Below are positions 16,294 to 24,691 of a stretch of 64,000 nt of DNA, piece after piece. The position numbers and the translations under genes are program-made. The stretch comes from CAVRUF01 sp963716005 (lineage in GTDB: Bacteria > Actinomycetota > Thermoleophilia > Gaiellales > Gaiellaceae), in NCBI GenBank assembly GCA_963716005.1, contig OY970285.1, positions 1 through 64,000 on the forward strand, read 5' to 3'. Positions within the stretch are counted from its first letter, which is position 1; each line of letters opens with the position of its first letter. Under the pieces are notes generated by a model that saw only the letters and a list, made by a program, of their open reading frames with translations, was not told where the DNA came from and searched no databases.

Positions 16294-16835
16294 TGCGCGT
16301 CCTCGGCATCGCCGGAAGCCTTCGGAGCGGCTCGCTGAACCGCGAGCTGCTCCGGCTTGCTTCCGACTCGACACCGGACGGGATCGAGCTCGAGGTCTGG
16401 GACGGACTCCGCGACATCCCGCCGTTCGACGCCGATTCCGAGCACGCCGAGCCGGCGAGCGTCGCCGCGTTCCGCGACGCGGTGCGGTCGGCCGACGCGG
16501 TGCTGATCTCGACGCCGGAGTACAACCACTCCGTCCCCGGCCAGCTGAAGAACGCGCTCGACTGGGCCTCGCGGCCCGAGCTCATGACCTGCGTTTTCCG
16601 CAACAAGCCCGTCGCCGTCGTCAGCGCGAGCACCGGGATGTTCGGCGGCGTCTGGGCGCAGGAGGACGCGAAGAAGATCCTCGGCGCGATGGGCGCCCGC
16701 GTCGTCGACTCCGGGCTCGCGGTTGCGAAGGCGGACGACCGGCTCGCGGATCCAGACGACGACCTCGGCACCGAGCTGCGCGGCGTCGTCGAAGGGCTCG
16801 CCGCCGAATGCGCGCCCGCGGCCCTCGTCGCCTAG
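16293..16835 (+). CDS. NADPH-dependent FMN reductase (flavodoxin-like)
   Basis: 180 residues. The flavin phosphate loop is GIAGSLRSGSLNREL (about 5-19). The family block STPEYNHSVPGQLKNALDWA (about 74-93) and VVSASTGMFGG follow, typical of ArsH/YieF/chromate-reductase-like quinone reductases. It is translationally coupled to yceI (TAATG). With the MarR regulator this forms a three-gene quinone or oxidant-stress module; the specific electron acceptor cannot be told. Confidence 0.92.
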   Translation: MRVLGIAGSLRSGSLNRELLRLASDSTPDGIELEVWDGLRDIPPFDADSEHAEPASVAAFRDAVRSADAVLISTPEYNHSVPGQLKNALDWASRPELMTCVFRNKPVAVVSASTGMFGGVWAQEDAKKILGAMGARVVDSGLAVAKADDRLADPDDDLGTELRGVVEGLAAECAPAALVA

Positions 16836-16860
16836 CCCGCTGCTAGCCTGGCCCGGCTGG

Positions 16861-16933
16861 GCCCCCATCGACTAGCGGCCCAGGTCACAGCCCTTTCAAG
16901 GCTGTAGCGCGGGTTCGAATCCCGCTGGGGGCA
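16861..16933 (+). tRNA. tRNA-Glu (TTC)
   Basis: 73 nt. Acceptor GCCCCCA/TGGGGGC with discriminator A, anticodon stem CAGCC/GGCTG around CTTTCAA (anticodon TTC), T-arm GCGGGTTCGAATCCCGC. No CCA encoded. Two bases separate it from tRNA-Val, so the two are co-transcribed. Confidence 0.95.
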
Positions 16934-16935
16934 TG

Positions 16936-17008
16936 GGGCGGTTAGCTCAGTTGGGAGAGCGCCTGCTTTACACGCAGGATGTCGGCGGTTCGAGCCCGTC
17001 ACCGCCCA
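16936..17008 (+). tRNA. tRNA-Val (TAC)
   Basis: 73 nt. Acceptor GGGCGGT/ACCGCCC with discriminator A, D-arm TAGCTCAGTTGGGAGAGC, anticodon stem CCTGC/GCAGG around TTTACAC (anticodon TAC) and T-loop GGTTCGAGCCC. No CCA encoded. Confidence 0.95.
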
Positions 17009-17143
17009 CTCAGGAGCGATGAGGTCTAGGTGAACGCGTTGACTGCGCGCGCGACGATCAGACCGATCAGCACCCTCTTCTGCTGGAGCGTGGCCTAGTG
17101 CGGGTCGCGATAGAGGCAACGAACGTTCGGCGGCCCGAGCCGG

Positions 17144-17854
17144 TCACCGACGGCTGACCGGAAGCTGGTTGCGGATTCCGGCGGCGAAGTCCTTGATCGG
17201 ACCTCGCCAGCGCTTCGGCGTCATCGCCCGCAGCGCCCAGTACGGGCCGTACCGCGCCTTGAAGAGGAGGACGCTGGTCGTGTTGACGTCGGCGACGCGA
17301 CGGTGAGCGATGACCGAGTGGAGCGCGATTCCGTCCAGCGGCGCGGGTGACCAGTGCGGCGGTTTGACCGCCTTGGCGAAGACGCCGGGGTCGTCCGGAT
17401 CGGGCGTCACCTCCGCGACCTCGAAGTCGGAGAGGATCGTCTGGAGATCCCAGGGCTCGTAGCGCCAGAAGTCGTACGGGTAGCCGTGGACCGCGAAGCC
17501 GGGCGAGCGCGTCGTCACGACGAGCACGCCGCCGGGGCGAAGCACGCGCTTCATGTTGGTGAACGCGCCGCGCCAGTCCTCGACGTGCTCGACGACCTCG
17601 GTCGCGACGACCACGTCGAAGCTCTCGTCGCCGTAGCGGTCGGCGAGCTCGACCACGTCCGCGACCTCGTCCACACGTGGGCCGGGAGCGATGTCGACGC
17701 CGAGGTACGTCTCCGGCTCGAGCGCCTCGAGCATGGGCCGCACCGATCCGTTCACGTCGAGCGCGCCGACCTCGAGGACGCTGCGTCCGCGGATCTCCTC
17801 AGGTGAGACGGCCTCTTCGACGAAGGCGATTGCGGAAGGACTGCAGATCGGCAT
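17144..17854 (-). CDS. Class I SAM-dependent methyltransferase
   Basis: 236 residues. Motif I VLEVGALDVNG (about 26-36), YLGVDIAPGPRVDEVADV, then DVVVATEVVEHVEDWRGAF and RVLRPGGVLVVTTRSPGF, the type-11 methyltransferase core. The C-terminal 70 residues (HRRVADVNTTSVLLFKARYG) are outside the catalytic fold. This layout is common in enzymes encoded near cell-surface glycan genes, but no such genes are adjacent here, so the substrate stays open. It is a single gene between the tRNA pair and the lysyl-oxidase-like gene, transcribed in the same direction as the latter. Confidence 0.85.
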   Translation of the reverse strand: MPICSPSAIAFVEEAVSPEEIRGRSVLEVGALDVNGSVRPMLEALEPETYLGVDIAPGPRVDEVADVVELADRYGDESFDVVVATEVVEHVEDWRGAFTNMKRVLRPGGVLVVTTRSPGFAVHGYPYDFWRYEPWDLQTILSDFEVAEVTPDPDDPGVFAKAVKPPHWSPAPLDGIALHSVIAHRRVADVNTTSVLLFKARYGPYWALRAMTPKRWRGPIKDFAAGIRNQLPVSRR

Positions 17855-17917
17855 GTGCTACCCGGCACATGCGACCCGCAATCACGTCAGGAGGAGGGCG
17901 GGGCGGACCGACCGCGG

Positions 17918-19414
17918 CTAGTCCGTGATTCCGTGCCACGGCTGGACGATCACCGACCTGGCGCCCTTGCGGCCGCCGAGCACGATCGATCTGTCCTCGA
18001 TGTTGTTCGCCGTGGATGTTTCCTTGAGGAGCCCGAGCGGGTTCATCTGGATCCGGATCGTGTACGCCCCGTTCGGAAGGGTCGTGATGTCGAAGGCCTG
18101 GCCCGCGACCGACTGGTAGTAGGTGTCGCCCCAGCCGGCCGGCAGCGCCTCGCGCAGCCAGCGCGCCTCCGACCCGCCGCAGATGCTCGACATCTCGGGC
18201 AGGTACGGGAGGAAGACCGCGCGCGGCACGGTCAGGTCGATCGGGTCCGTCGGCGCGAGGCAGAACGACTGCTTCGTCGAGCGGACGATCTCGTTCGTCG
18301 TCGCGTCGAGGATCGAGTAGCGCGTGAACTGCAAGAAGTGCCAGTGGTGGTGGCCGTGGCGGTGGTCGAACTCGAACGTTCCGACCGGGGCCCTGGACGT
18401 CGCGTGTCCGTCCTCGTCGTAGAAGTACTGGTACGCGTCCATGGTCTCGGCCGCGCCGGACCGGAATCCCTCGACGAGCATCGGCGCCGGACCCGCGTTC
18501 CAGGCGGTGGACGCGAACGACAGGTAGTCGCGGCGCTTCTCGTGCCGCGTGCTGATCGCCCAGGCGGGCAGCGCGGCGAGGTCGGGTCGCAGGCTCGGGT
18601 CGGGATCCGGGTCGATAGGAACCTCGGCGGCGGCGTTGGCGGTCCGGGCCGCTCCGCGAAGCGCCTCGATGCGTCCCTTTCCCGGCCCGTCCGGGCCGCT
18701 CGTGCGCAGCCGGCGCACGACGAAGTCGACGGTCGTCTCGGCGTCCTCGTCGGTGACGGCGAAGAACGTGCGGAAGAACGGCATGATCTCGACCTTCACC
18801 CGGTACTTGCCGGGCGCGAGGCGAATGCTCGAGAGACGGAAGTTCACGTAGTAGCCGTCCTGCGCGAACGCGGGCGTCGCCCAGCCCTCCTCGATCCCCC
18901 AGACCATCCCGCGGGTGAACGGTGAGAACGACCGGCACCCGTACGTGTATTGCACGGCGCTCGGCCCTTCGCTCGAGACGCGCGTCCGGTCGCTCGCGTT
19001 GGGGCAGAACGGCCGATAGCGCTCGGCAACCGGCACTCCCGCGCGGGTCGTGATCGTGTACTTGAAGAAGCGGCGCATGCCCTCCCAGCCCTTCAGGGTC
19101 GCGGCCGGGAGCGGCTGGAGCGGGCTCGAGGTCTCGGCATCGACCTGCCAGGCCTCGAGCGGCCCTTCGTAGTCGGGGCGCGTTACGCGGAGCTCGACGT
19201 TGCCGCCGGTGGCGCCGACGAGGACGCCGAAGTCGAGCGGCGCGCGGCCGCGGAACGAGTAGAGCGTGAGCGGTTGCGCGAGGGGCGGCAGGAGCTTCAC
19301 CGACGGCGCTCCGGCGGCGGGAGTCGCGGGCGCGGCGCCCAGTGCGGCAAGCGCGAGCCCGGCTGCCGCAAACGTGCGGCGCCGGTGAAGCCGAGGACGG
19401 GGGGGTCGGCGCAC
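17918..19414 (-). CDS. Lysyl-oxidase-family copper protein, exported
   Basis: 498 residues with a Tat-like signal (RRRTFAAAGLALAALGAAPA). Residues about 40-240 are a beta-rich N-terminal region with paired cysteines (RPFCPNAS, YGCRSF). The C-terminal ~230 residues match the lysyl oxidase catalytic domain. They start DLAALPAWAISTRHEKRRDY and contain the copper-ligand cluster FDHRHGHHHWHFLQF (about 348-362) and KQSFCLAPTDP, with conserved cysteines. The end GAYTIRIQMNPLGLLKETST and NNIEDRSIVLGG is also family-like. Bacterial relatives oxidise lysine-type amines or act as binding proteins. Presence of the quinone cofactor residues needs an alignment. Confidence 0.82.
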   Translation of the reverse strand: MRRPPRPRLHRRRTFAAAGLALAALGAAPATPAAGAPSVKLLPPLAQPLTLYSFRGRAPLDFGVLVGATGGNVELRVTRPDYEGPLEAWQVDAETSSPLQPLPAATLKGWEGMRRFFKYTITTRAGVPVAERYRPFCPNASDRTRVSSEGPSAVQYTYGCRSFSPFTRGMVWGIEEGWATPAFAQDGYYVNFRLSSIRLAPGKYRVKVEIMPFFRTFFAVTDEDAETTVDFVVRRLRTSGPDGPGKGRIEALRGAARTANAAAEVPIDPDPDPSLRPDLAALPAWAISTRHEKRRDYLSFASTAWNAGPAPMLVEGFRSGAAETMDAYQYFYDEDGHATSRAPVGTFEFDHRHGHHHWHFLQFTRYSILDATTNEIVRSTKQSFCLAPTDPIDLTVPRAVFLPYLPEMSSICGGSEARWLREALPAGWGDTYYQSVAGQAFDITTLPNGAYTIRIQMNPLGLLKETSTANNIEDRSIVLGGRKGARSVIVQPWHGITD

Positions 19415-19447
19415 CGGCCCGGATCGTAGCTGGAAAGCCCTGGATTT

Positions 19448-19864
19448 CTAGGTGGACTTTTCCTCGGGCGTATCCGCCTCGAAGTCGAGCGCGGCGGAGT
19501 TGATGCAGTAGCGCAGCCCGGTCGGGTTCGGCCCATCCGGGAAGACGTGGCCCAGGTGCCCTTCGCAGGTCGCGCACATGACCTCGGTGCGGCGCATGAA
19601 GAACGACTTGTCCTCCTCGGTCTCGACCGCGGTGTCGATCGCCGGCGCGTAGAAGCTCGGCCAGCCGGAGCCCGACTCGAACTTCGTGTCGGAGGTGAAG
19701 AGATCGGCGCCGCAGCCCGCGCAGCGGTACGTCCCCTCGGCCTTGTTGTCGTTCAGCGGCCCGGTCCAGGCGCGCTCGGTGCCCTTCTCCCGAAGCACGT
19801 GGAACTGCTCGGGCGTCAGCTCCTCGCGCCACTCCGCGTCGGTCTTCTGGATCTTCTCGGCCAA
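19448..19864 (-). CDS. msrB: Peptide-methionine (R)-S-oxide reductase MsrB
   Basis: 138 residues. It has the zinc cysteines of MsrB (CAGCGADLF and CATCEGHLGH), the substrate block SGSGWPSFY, and the catalytic Cys in GLRYCINSAALDF. It reduces methionine-R-sulfoxide in damaged proteins. It is divergent from lon across a 79-bp gap, which places two protein-quality genes on a shared control region. It is followed 33 bp downstream by the lysyl-oxidase-like gene. Confidence 0.95.
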   Translation of the reverse strand: MAEKIQKTDAEWREELTPEQFHVLREKGTERAWTGPLNDNKAEGTYRCAGCGADLFTSDTKFESGSGWPSFYAPAIDTAVETEEDKSFFMRRTEVMCATCEGHLGHVFPDGPNPTGLRYCINSAALDFEADTPEEKST

Positions 19865-19894
19865 TGTTTCCTCCTCTGCTAGTCTCGGTATAGA

Positions 19895-19904
19895 AAGTAT
19901 ACTT
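19895..19904. promoter_or_regulatory. Palindrome in the msrB/lon divergent control region
   Basis: AAGTATACTT is a perfect 10-bp palindrome in an AT-rich patch (GGTATAGAAAGTATACTTAG) midway between the divergent starts. It is either a -10 region or an operator. AAGTATAC also occurs upstream of yceI at about 15744. Confidence 0.3.
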
Positions 19905-19943
19905 AGTAGCGCAAGCAGCCCAGGTATCCGAGGAGATGATTAG

Positions 19944-22247
19944 GTGAGCACCACCCTGTTGCTCGTTCCGCTCGAAGACATCGTCGTCTTTCCCAACATG
20001 GACGTCACGCTGACCGTGGACGTCGGCGACGAGGAGCGCGTGCTGCTCGTTCCGCGCCACGAGAACGATTTTGCCGCAGTCGGCACGGTCGCCGACGTCG
20101 TCGACACCGTGCGCCTTCCCGGCGGAGGCCGCGCCGTGTCGCTGACCGGCCTGTTCCGTGGGATCGCGGGCGCCGCGCACACCGATGCGCAGGGCCGCCT
20201 GCGCGTCGAGGTCGAAGAGCGACCTGACGACGAGCAGCCCGTCGACGGGCGCGTGAAGGAGCTCGAGCGCGAGTACCGCGCGATCGTCGAGGAAGTCCTC
20301 GAGGTGCGCGGTGACGACGGGCGCATCTCCGCGTTCGTGCGCTCGATCTCGGATCCCGGCGTACTCGCCGACACGGTCGGCTACGCGCCGGACTTCTCCT
20401 TCGAGCAGAAGGTGCAGCTCCTCGAGGCCGTCGAACTGCGCGAGCGGCTCGAGCTGGCCGTCACGCTCCAGCGCGAGCGCCTGGTCGAGCTGCAGGTGCG
20501 CCGGCGCATCCGCGACGACGTCGAGTCGGGCGTCCAGAAGCAGCAGCGCGACTACGTGCTGCGCCGCCAGATGGAGTCGATCCGCAAGGAGCTCGGCGAG
20601 GACGAGGGCTCCGTCATCGACGAGTACCGCAGGAAGATCGAGGAGGCCGAGATGCCCGAGGAGGTCCGCGGGCAGGCCGAGCGCGAGCTGAACCGGCTCG
20701 AGTCGATCGGCGAGCAGAGCCCCGAGGCCTCGGTCATCCGCACGTACCTCGACTGGCTCACCTCCGTGCCGTGGGCGAAGCGCTCCGAGGAGCGGCTCGA
20801 TCCCGCGCACGCGCGCGAGGTCCTGGACACCGACCACTACGGGCTCGAGGACGTGAAGGACCGGATCGTCGAGTACCTGGCCGTCCGCAAGCTCCGCGAG
20901 GAGCGCGGCATCGCCGAGGACAAGAAGTCGGGCGCGATCCTGACGCTGATCGGGCCTCCCGGCACCGGGAAGACCTCGGTCGGCGAGTCGATCGCCCGCG
21001 CGCTCGGGCGCGAGTTCGTGCGCATGTCGCTCGGCGGCGTCCGCGACGAGGCCGAGATCCGCGGGCACCGCCGCACCTACATCGGCGCGATGCCCGGCCG
21101 GCTGGTCCGCGCGCTCCGCGACGCCGGGACGATGAACCCGGTGATCATGCTCGACGAGGTCGACAAGGTCGGCGCCGACTGGCGCGGCGACCCTTCCTCG
21201 GCGCTGCTCGAGGTGCTCGACCCGGCCCAGAACCACTCGTTCCGTGACCACTACCTCGACGTGGAGCTCGATCTCTCCGAGGTCGTCTTCATCGCGACGG
21301 CGAACATCGCCGACACGATTCCCGGCCCGCTGCTCGACCGGATGGAAGTAATCCGCTTCGACGGCTACACGGTCGACGAGAAGGGCGCGATCGCCCGCGG
21401 CTACCTCTGGCCGCGCCAGCGCGAGCGCAACGGCCTACTCGAGAACGAGGTCGAGATCTCCGACGACGTGCTCCAGACGATCGTCGCCGAGTACACGCGC
21501 GAGGCGGGCGTCCGCCAACTCGAGCGTGAGCTCGGAAAGCTCCTGCGCAAGACGGCGACGAAGATCGTCTCGGACGAGACCGAGGCGCCGGTCGCAGTCG
21601 ACCTGGAGGTCGTGCGGGACGCTCTCGGGCGCCAGCGCTTCTTCCAGGAGGCCGCCGAGCGGACCGCGGTTCCGGGCGTCGCAACCGGGCTCGCGGTGAC
21701 CGGGACGGGCGGCGACGTCCTGTTCGTCGAGGCGACCGCCATGGACGGACCGGAGGGCAAGCTGATCCTCACAGGCCAACTCGGCGACGTCATGAAGGAG
21801 TCGGCCCAAATCGCGCTGTCGTACATCCAGGCGCACGCCGACGAGCTCGGCGTCGACCAAAACCTCTTCGCGGGCAAGTGCTTCCACGTTCACGTGCCGG
21901 CGGGCGCGATCCCCAAGGACGGGCCGAGCGCGGGCATCACGATGGCGACCGCCCTCGCGTCGCTCCTCACCGGGCGGGCCGTGCGCCATACGGTCGGCAT
22001 GACCGGCGAGGTGACGCTCCAGGGCCGCGTGCTCCCGATCGGCGGGCTGAAGCAGAAGGTGCTGGCCGCGCACGCCGCCGGCCTCACCGACGTGATCCTC
22101 CCGGAGCGAAACCGCCCCGACATCGACGACGTTCCAGAGCAGGCCCGTGACGAGCTTCGGTTCCACCCCGTCATGAACCTCGGCGAGGTGCTCGAGCTCG
22201 CTCTCGAGCCGTCCCGTGATGCACGAGCATCGCTGTCGTCAGTGTGA
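19944..22247 (+). CDS. lon: ATP-dependent protease Lon
   Basis: 767 residues from a GTG preceded by GAGGAGATGATTAG. N-terminal substrate-binding domain about 1-200, coiled-coil linker about 190-250, AAA+ domain with Walker A GPPGTGKTS (337-345) and Walker B VIMLDEVDK. The C-terminal serine protease domain has Ser662 in KDGPSAGIT and Lys705 in GGLKQKVLAA, the LonA dyad. The length is normal. It degrades misfolded and regulatory proteins. The last 32 bases overlap the start of the HxlR gene. Confidence 0.97.
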   Translation: MSTTLLLVPLEDIVVFPNMDVTLTVDVGDEERVLLVPRHENDFAAVGTVADVVDTVRLPGGGRAVSLTGLFRGIAGAAHTDAQGRLRVEVEERPDDEQPVDGRVKELEREYRAIVEEVLEVRGDDGRISAFVRSISDPGVLADTVGYAPDFSFEQKVQLLEAVELRERLELAVTLQRERLVELQVRRRIRDDVESGVQKQQRDYVLRRQMESIRKELGEDEGSVIDEYRRKIEEAEMPEEVRGQAERELNRLESIGEQSPEASVIRTYLDWLTSVPWAKRSEERLDPAHAREVLDTDHYGLEDVKDRIVEYLAVRKLREERGIAEDKKSGAILTLIGPPGTGKTSVGESIARALGREFVRMSLGGVRDEAEIRGHRRTYIGAMPGRLVRALRDAGTMNPVIMLDEVDKVGADWRGDPSSALLEVLDPAQNHSFRDHYLDVELDLSEVVFIATANIADTIPGPLLDRMEVIRFDGYTVDEKGAIARGYLWPRQRERNGLLENEVEISDDVLQTIVAEYTREAGVRQLERELGKLLRKTATKIVSDETEAPVAVDLEVVRDALGRQRFFQEAAERTAVPGVATGLAVTGTGGDVLFVEATAMDGPEGKLILTGQLGDVMKESAQIALSYIQAHADELGVDQNLFAGKCFHVHVPAGAIPKDGPSAGITMATALASLLTGRAVRHTVGMTGEVTLQGRVLPIGGLKQKVLAAHAAGLTDVILPERNRPDIDDVPEQARDELRFHPVMNLGEVLELALEPSRDARASLSSV

Positions 22248-22542
22248 GCCGGTGCCCGAGGACGTTCGGCGCGCAGCCGAGGTCCTCGAGCGCCGCTGGC
22301 TCCTCCAGATCGTCTACGCGGCGCATCACGGCGCCGTGCGCTTCAACGAGTTCCGCCAGGCCGTCGGCGCCGTGCCGCCGCGCACGCTCGCCGCGCGCCT
22401 CGTGGAACTCGAGGAGGCCGGGGTGCTCGAGCGGCGCGTCATCGACGCCCGGCCGCCACGGGTCGAATACATCCTCACGGATGAGGGCCGCCGCCTGAAG
22501 ATCGTCGTCCAAGCGCTCGGGAACTGGGCCGCCACGCGTTAG
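22216..22542 (+). CDS. HxlR/MarR-like winged-helix regulator
   Basis: 108 residues from GTG 22216 (or ATG 22219). It carries the HxlR pattern: CRQCEPVPEDVRRAAEVLER, then RWLLQIVYAAHHGAVRFNEF, recognition helix PPRTLAARLVELEEAGV and wing RVEYILTDEGRRL. The N-terminal Cys pair (CRQC) is noteworthy, because some HxlR proteins sense electrophiles or disulfide stress through a conserved Cys. It overlaps the end of lon, so it is probably transcribed with it; a strong hairpin follows its stop. Confidence 0.8.
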   Translation: MMHEHRCRQCEPVPEDVRRAAEVLERRWLLQIVYAAHHGAVRFNEFRQAVGAVPPRTLAARLVELEEAGVLERRVIDARPPRVEYILTDEGRRLKIVVQALGNWAATR

Positions 22543-22589
22543 TCCTTCCGGCGGTCGGGGGTACTACGGCTCCGACCCTACGGAAAGGA
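22543..22589 (+). promoter_or_regulatory. Stem-loop that sequesters the glsB ribosome-binding site
   Basis: TCCTTCCG (22543-22550) pairs with CGGAAAGGA (22581-22589, one bulged A). An inner stem GGTCGG/CCGACC (22553-22558, 22572-22577) caps it. The 3' strand contains GGAAAGGA, the Shine-Dalgarno of the ATG at 22595. It could be a translational switch or thermometer, or the terminator of the lon-HxlR transcript. Confidence 0.5.
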
Positions 22590-22594
22590 AAGAC

Positions 22595-22852
22595 ATGGGA
22601 ATCATCGCGTGGATCCTGCTCGGCCTCTGCGCCGGACTGATCGCACGGGCGATCGTCGGCGGCGCCCCCGGCGGGCTCATCCTCACGACGGTCGTCGGCA
22701 TCGTCGGCGCGCTCCTCGGCGGCTTCCTCGCCCGGGCGCTCGACCTGGGCGACCCGATCGACGAGTTCTTCGACGTGAGTACGTGGATCGCGGCCATCGT
22801 CGGCGCGGTGATTCTCCTCGCCGTCTTCCAGGCGGTCTCTAAACGGACTTAA
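22595..22852 (+). CDS. GlsB/YeaQ/YmgE-family stress-response membrane protein
   Basis: 85 residues (MGIIAWILLGLCAGLIARAI) with three glycine-rich membrane spans at about 3-20, 29-48 and 64-80. VGGAPGGLILTTVVGIVGAL is the family signature. Transglycosylase-associated proteins of this group are induced by general stress, with unknown biochemical role. Its Shine-Dalgarno lies in the 3' arm of the preceding hairpin, which suggests post-transcriptional control. Confidence 0.88.
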   Translation: MGIIAWILLGLCAGLIARAIVGGAPGGLILTTVVGIVGALLGGFLARALDLGDPIDEFFDVSTWIAAIVGAVILLAVFQAVSKRT

Positions 22853-23005
22853 GCGTCCAACGGAACGAAGCCTTGAACCGTCCGGGTGTGCCGGACGCCG
22901 CGAGGTCTGCGTCCTCGGGCGCCCCCGTATCCTCCGGATACGAACGCGCCACTGCGTCCTTGCCTCGCACCGCCCAGCACACCCGGACGGCGAAGCGTCA
23001 TTCCG

Positions 23006-24398
23006 TTAGACGCTCTTGACCCCGGCGATCAGACGCTCGATCGAGTCCTTCGCGTCGCCGAAGAGCATCGCCGTCTTCGGATCGAAGTAGAGCTCGTTCT
23101 CGATCCCGGCGAAACCCGGGTTCATGCTCCGCTTGAGGACGACGACGTTCTTCGCCTTGTCCACGTCGAGGATCGGCATTCCGTAGAGCGGGCTGTCCGG
23201 GTTCGAGCGGGCGGCGGGGTTCGTGACGTCGTTTGCGCCGACCACGAGCGCCACGTCGGTGCGCGGGAACTCGGGGTTCGCCTCGTCCATGTCGAGGAGC
23301 TGCGGGTACGGCACGCTCGCCTCGGCGAGGAGGACGTTCATGTGGCCCGGCATGCGGCCGGCCACCGGATGGATCGCGTACTTCACCTTCACGCCGCGCG
23401 CCTCGAGCAGGTCGGCCAGCTCGCGCGCGGCGTGCTGGGCCTGCGCGACCGCGAGCCCGTAGCCGGGAACGATCATCACCTGGTCGGCGTACGCGAGCAT
23501 GACCGCCGCGTCGTCGGCGGTGACCTCGCGGGCGACCTGGCCGTCCTGAGCGATCGCGGCTCCGCCTCCTCCTGACGGCGCGGCGCCGAACGCGCCGAAG
23601 AGCACGTTCGCGAGCGAGCGGTTCATCGCCTTCCCCATGAGGATCGTGAGCAGCGTTCCCGAGGCGCCGACGAGCGTTCCGCCGATGATCAGCGCGTTGT
23701 TCGAGAGCACGAAGCCGGTCGCGGCGGCGGCCAGCCCGGTGAAGGCGTTCAGGAACGAGATGACGACCGGCATGTCCGCGCCGCCGATCGGCATGACGAG
23801 CGTGACGCCGAAGATGAGCGCGCCGACGAGGAGCGCGACGAGCCAGATCTGATCCTCGGTGATCGCCGCGGCGAACCCCGGCGGCCACGGTGGCCGCGAA
23901 GAGCAGCGCGTTCACGATGTTCTGGCCGGGGAAGACGAGCGGCCGCCCCGGGAGCAGCTCCTGGAGCTTCGCGAACGCGACCATGCTCCCCGAGAACGAG
24001 ATCGAGCCGATGAGCGCCGAGAACATGATCCCGATGACGACGTCGCCCGCGAGGTCGCCGGGGAGCGGCGCCAGCCGGTGGAACTCGGCCGCGGCGATGA
24101 GCGCAGCCGCGCCGCCGCCGACGCCGTTGAAGAGCGCGACCATCTGCGGCATCGCGGTCATGCGCACCATCCGCGCCGACGCGACGCCGATCACGGTGCC
24201 TACGGCAATGCCGGCGAAGATCAGCCCGTAGGAGTCGACCTCCGGGGAGAAGAGCGTGACGACGACCGCGATCGTCATCCCGACCGCGGCGACGATGTTC
24301 CCCGAGCGCGCCGTGGCGGGTGAGCTGAGGCGCTTGATCCCGAGGCACAGCAGGATGGCCGCGCCCGCGTAGATCAGGTTGACCCAGTTCTGGCTCAC
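23006..24398 (-). CDS. pntB: NAD(P) transhydrogenase beta subunit PntB, one frameshift
   Basis: The N-terminal frame (MSQNWVNLIYAGAAILLCLG) has the membrane spans of domain II up to FAATVAAG. The C-terminal frame continues FAAAITEDQIWLVALLVGAL, then MPIGGADMPVVISFLNAFTG. The NADP-binding domain III closes it (VMIVPGYGLAVAQAQHAARE, RMPGHMNVLLAE, KRSMNPGFAGIENELYF). Deleting one C from the CCCC run at 23876-23879 joins the two into 463 residues, the family length. The enzyme couples proton influx to NADPH formation. Last gene of pntAA-pntAB-pntB, 4-bp overlap with pntAB. Confidence 0.92.
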
Positions 24399-24691
24399 TC
24401 GTCGCGCTCCGGCCGGCGCTTGAACATGTCGAGCATCCGGTCGGTCACGAGGAAGCCGCCGACCACGTTCACGGTGCCGAAGACGATCGCGACGAACGCG
24501 AGCACCTGCTCGAGCGTCGAGTCCGCGGAACCGGCGACGATCATCGCGCCGACCAGGATGATCCCGTGGATCGCGTTCGTGCCCGACATGAGCGGCGTGT
24601 GCAGGAGCGCGGGGACGCGGCCGATCAGCTCGAGGCCGAGCAGCGCGGCGAGCGCGAAGATCGTGAGGCTGGCGACGAGTTGGGCGGTCAT
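24395..24691 (-). CDS. pntAB: NAD(P) transhydrogenase alpha subunit, membrane part (PntA2/PntAB)
   Basis: 98 residues with three membrane spans and the family segment HTPLMSGTNAIHGIILVGAM, followed by VNVVGGFLVTDRMLDMFKRR. In three-subunit transhydrogenases this is the separate membrane portion of the alpha chain and helps form the proton channel with PntB. It overlaps both neighbours by four bases, so the three proteins are made from one message. Confidence 0.95.
   Translation of the reverse strand: MTAQLVASLTIFALAALLGLELIGRVPALLHTPLMSGTNAIHGIILVGAMIVAGSADSTLEQVLAFVAIVFGTVNVVGGFLVTDRMLDMFKRRPERDE

Noticed and set aside
17799..21251. Very long minus-strand open frame (over 1100 codons) opposite lon and through msrB
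   Set aside because: Shadow of GC-rich codon bias; its translation is low-complexity and it runs antisense to the clearly identified lon and out of frame with msrB.
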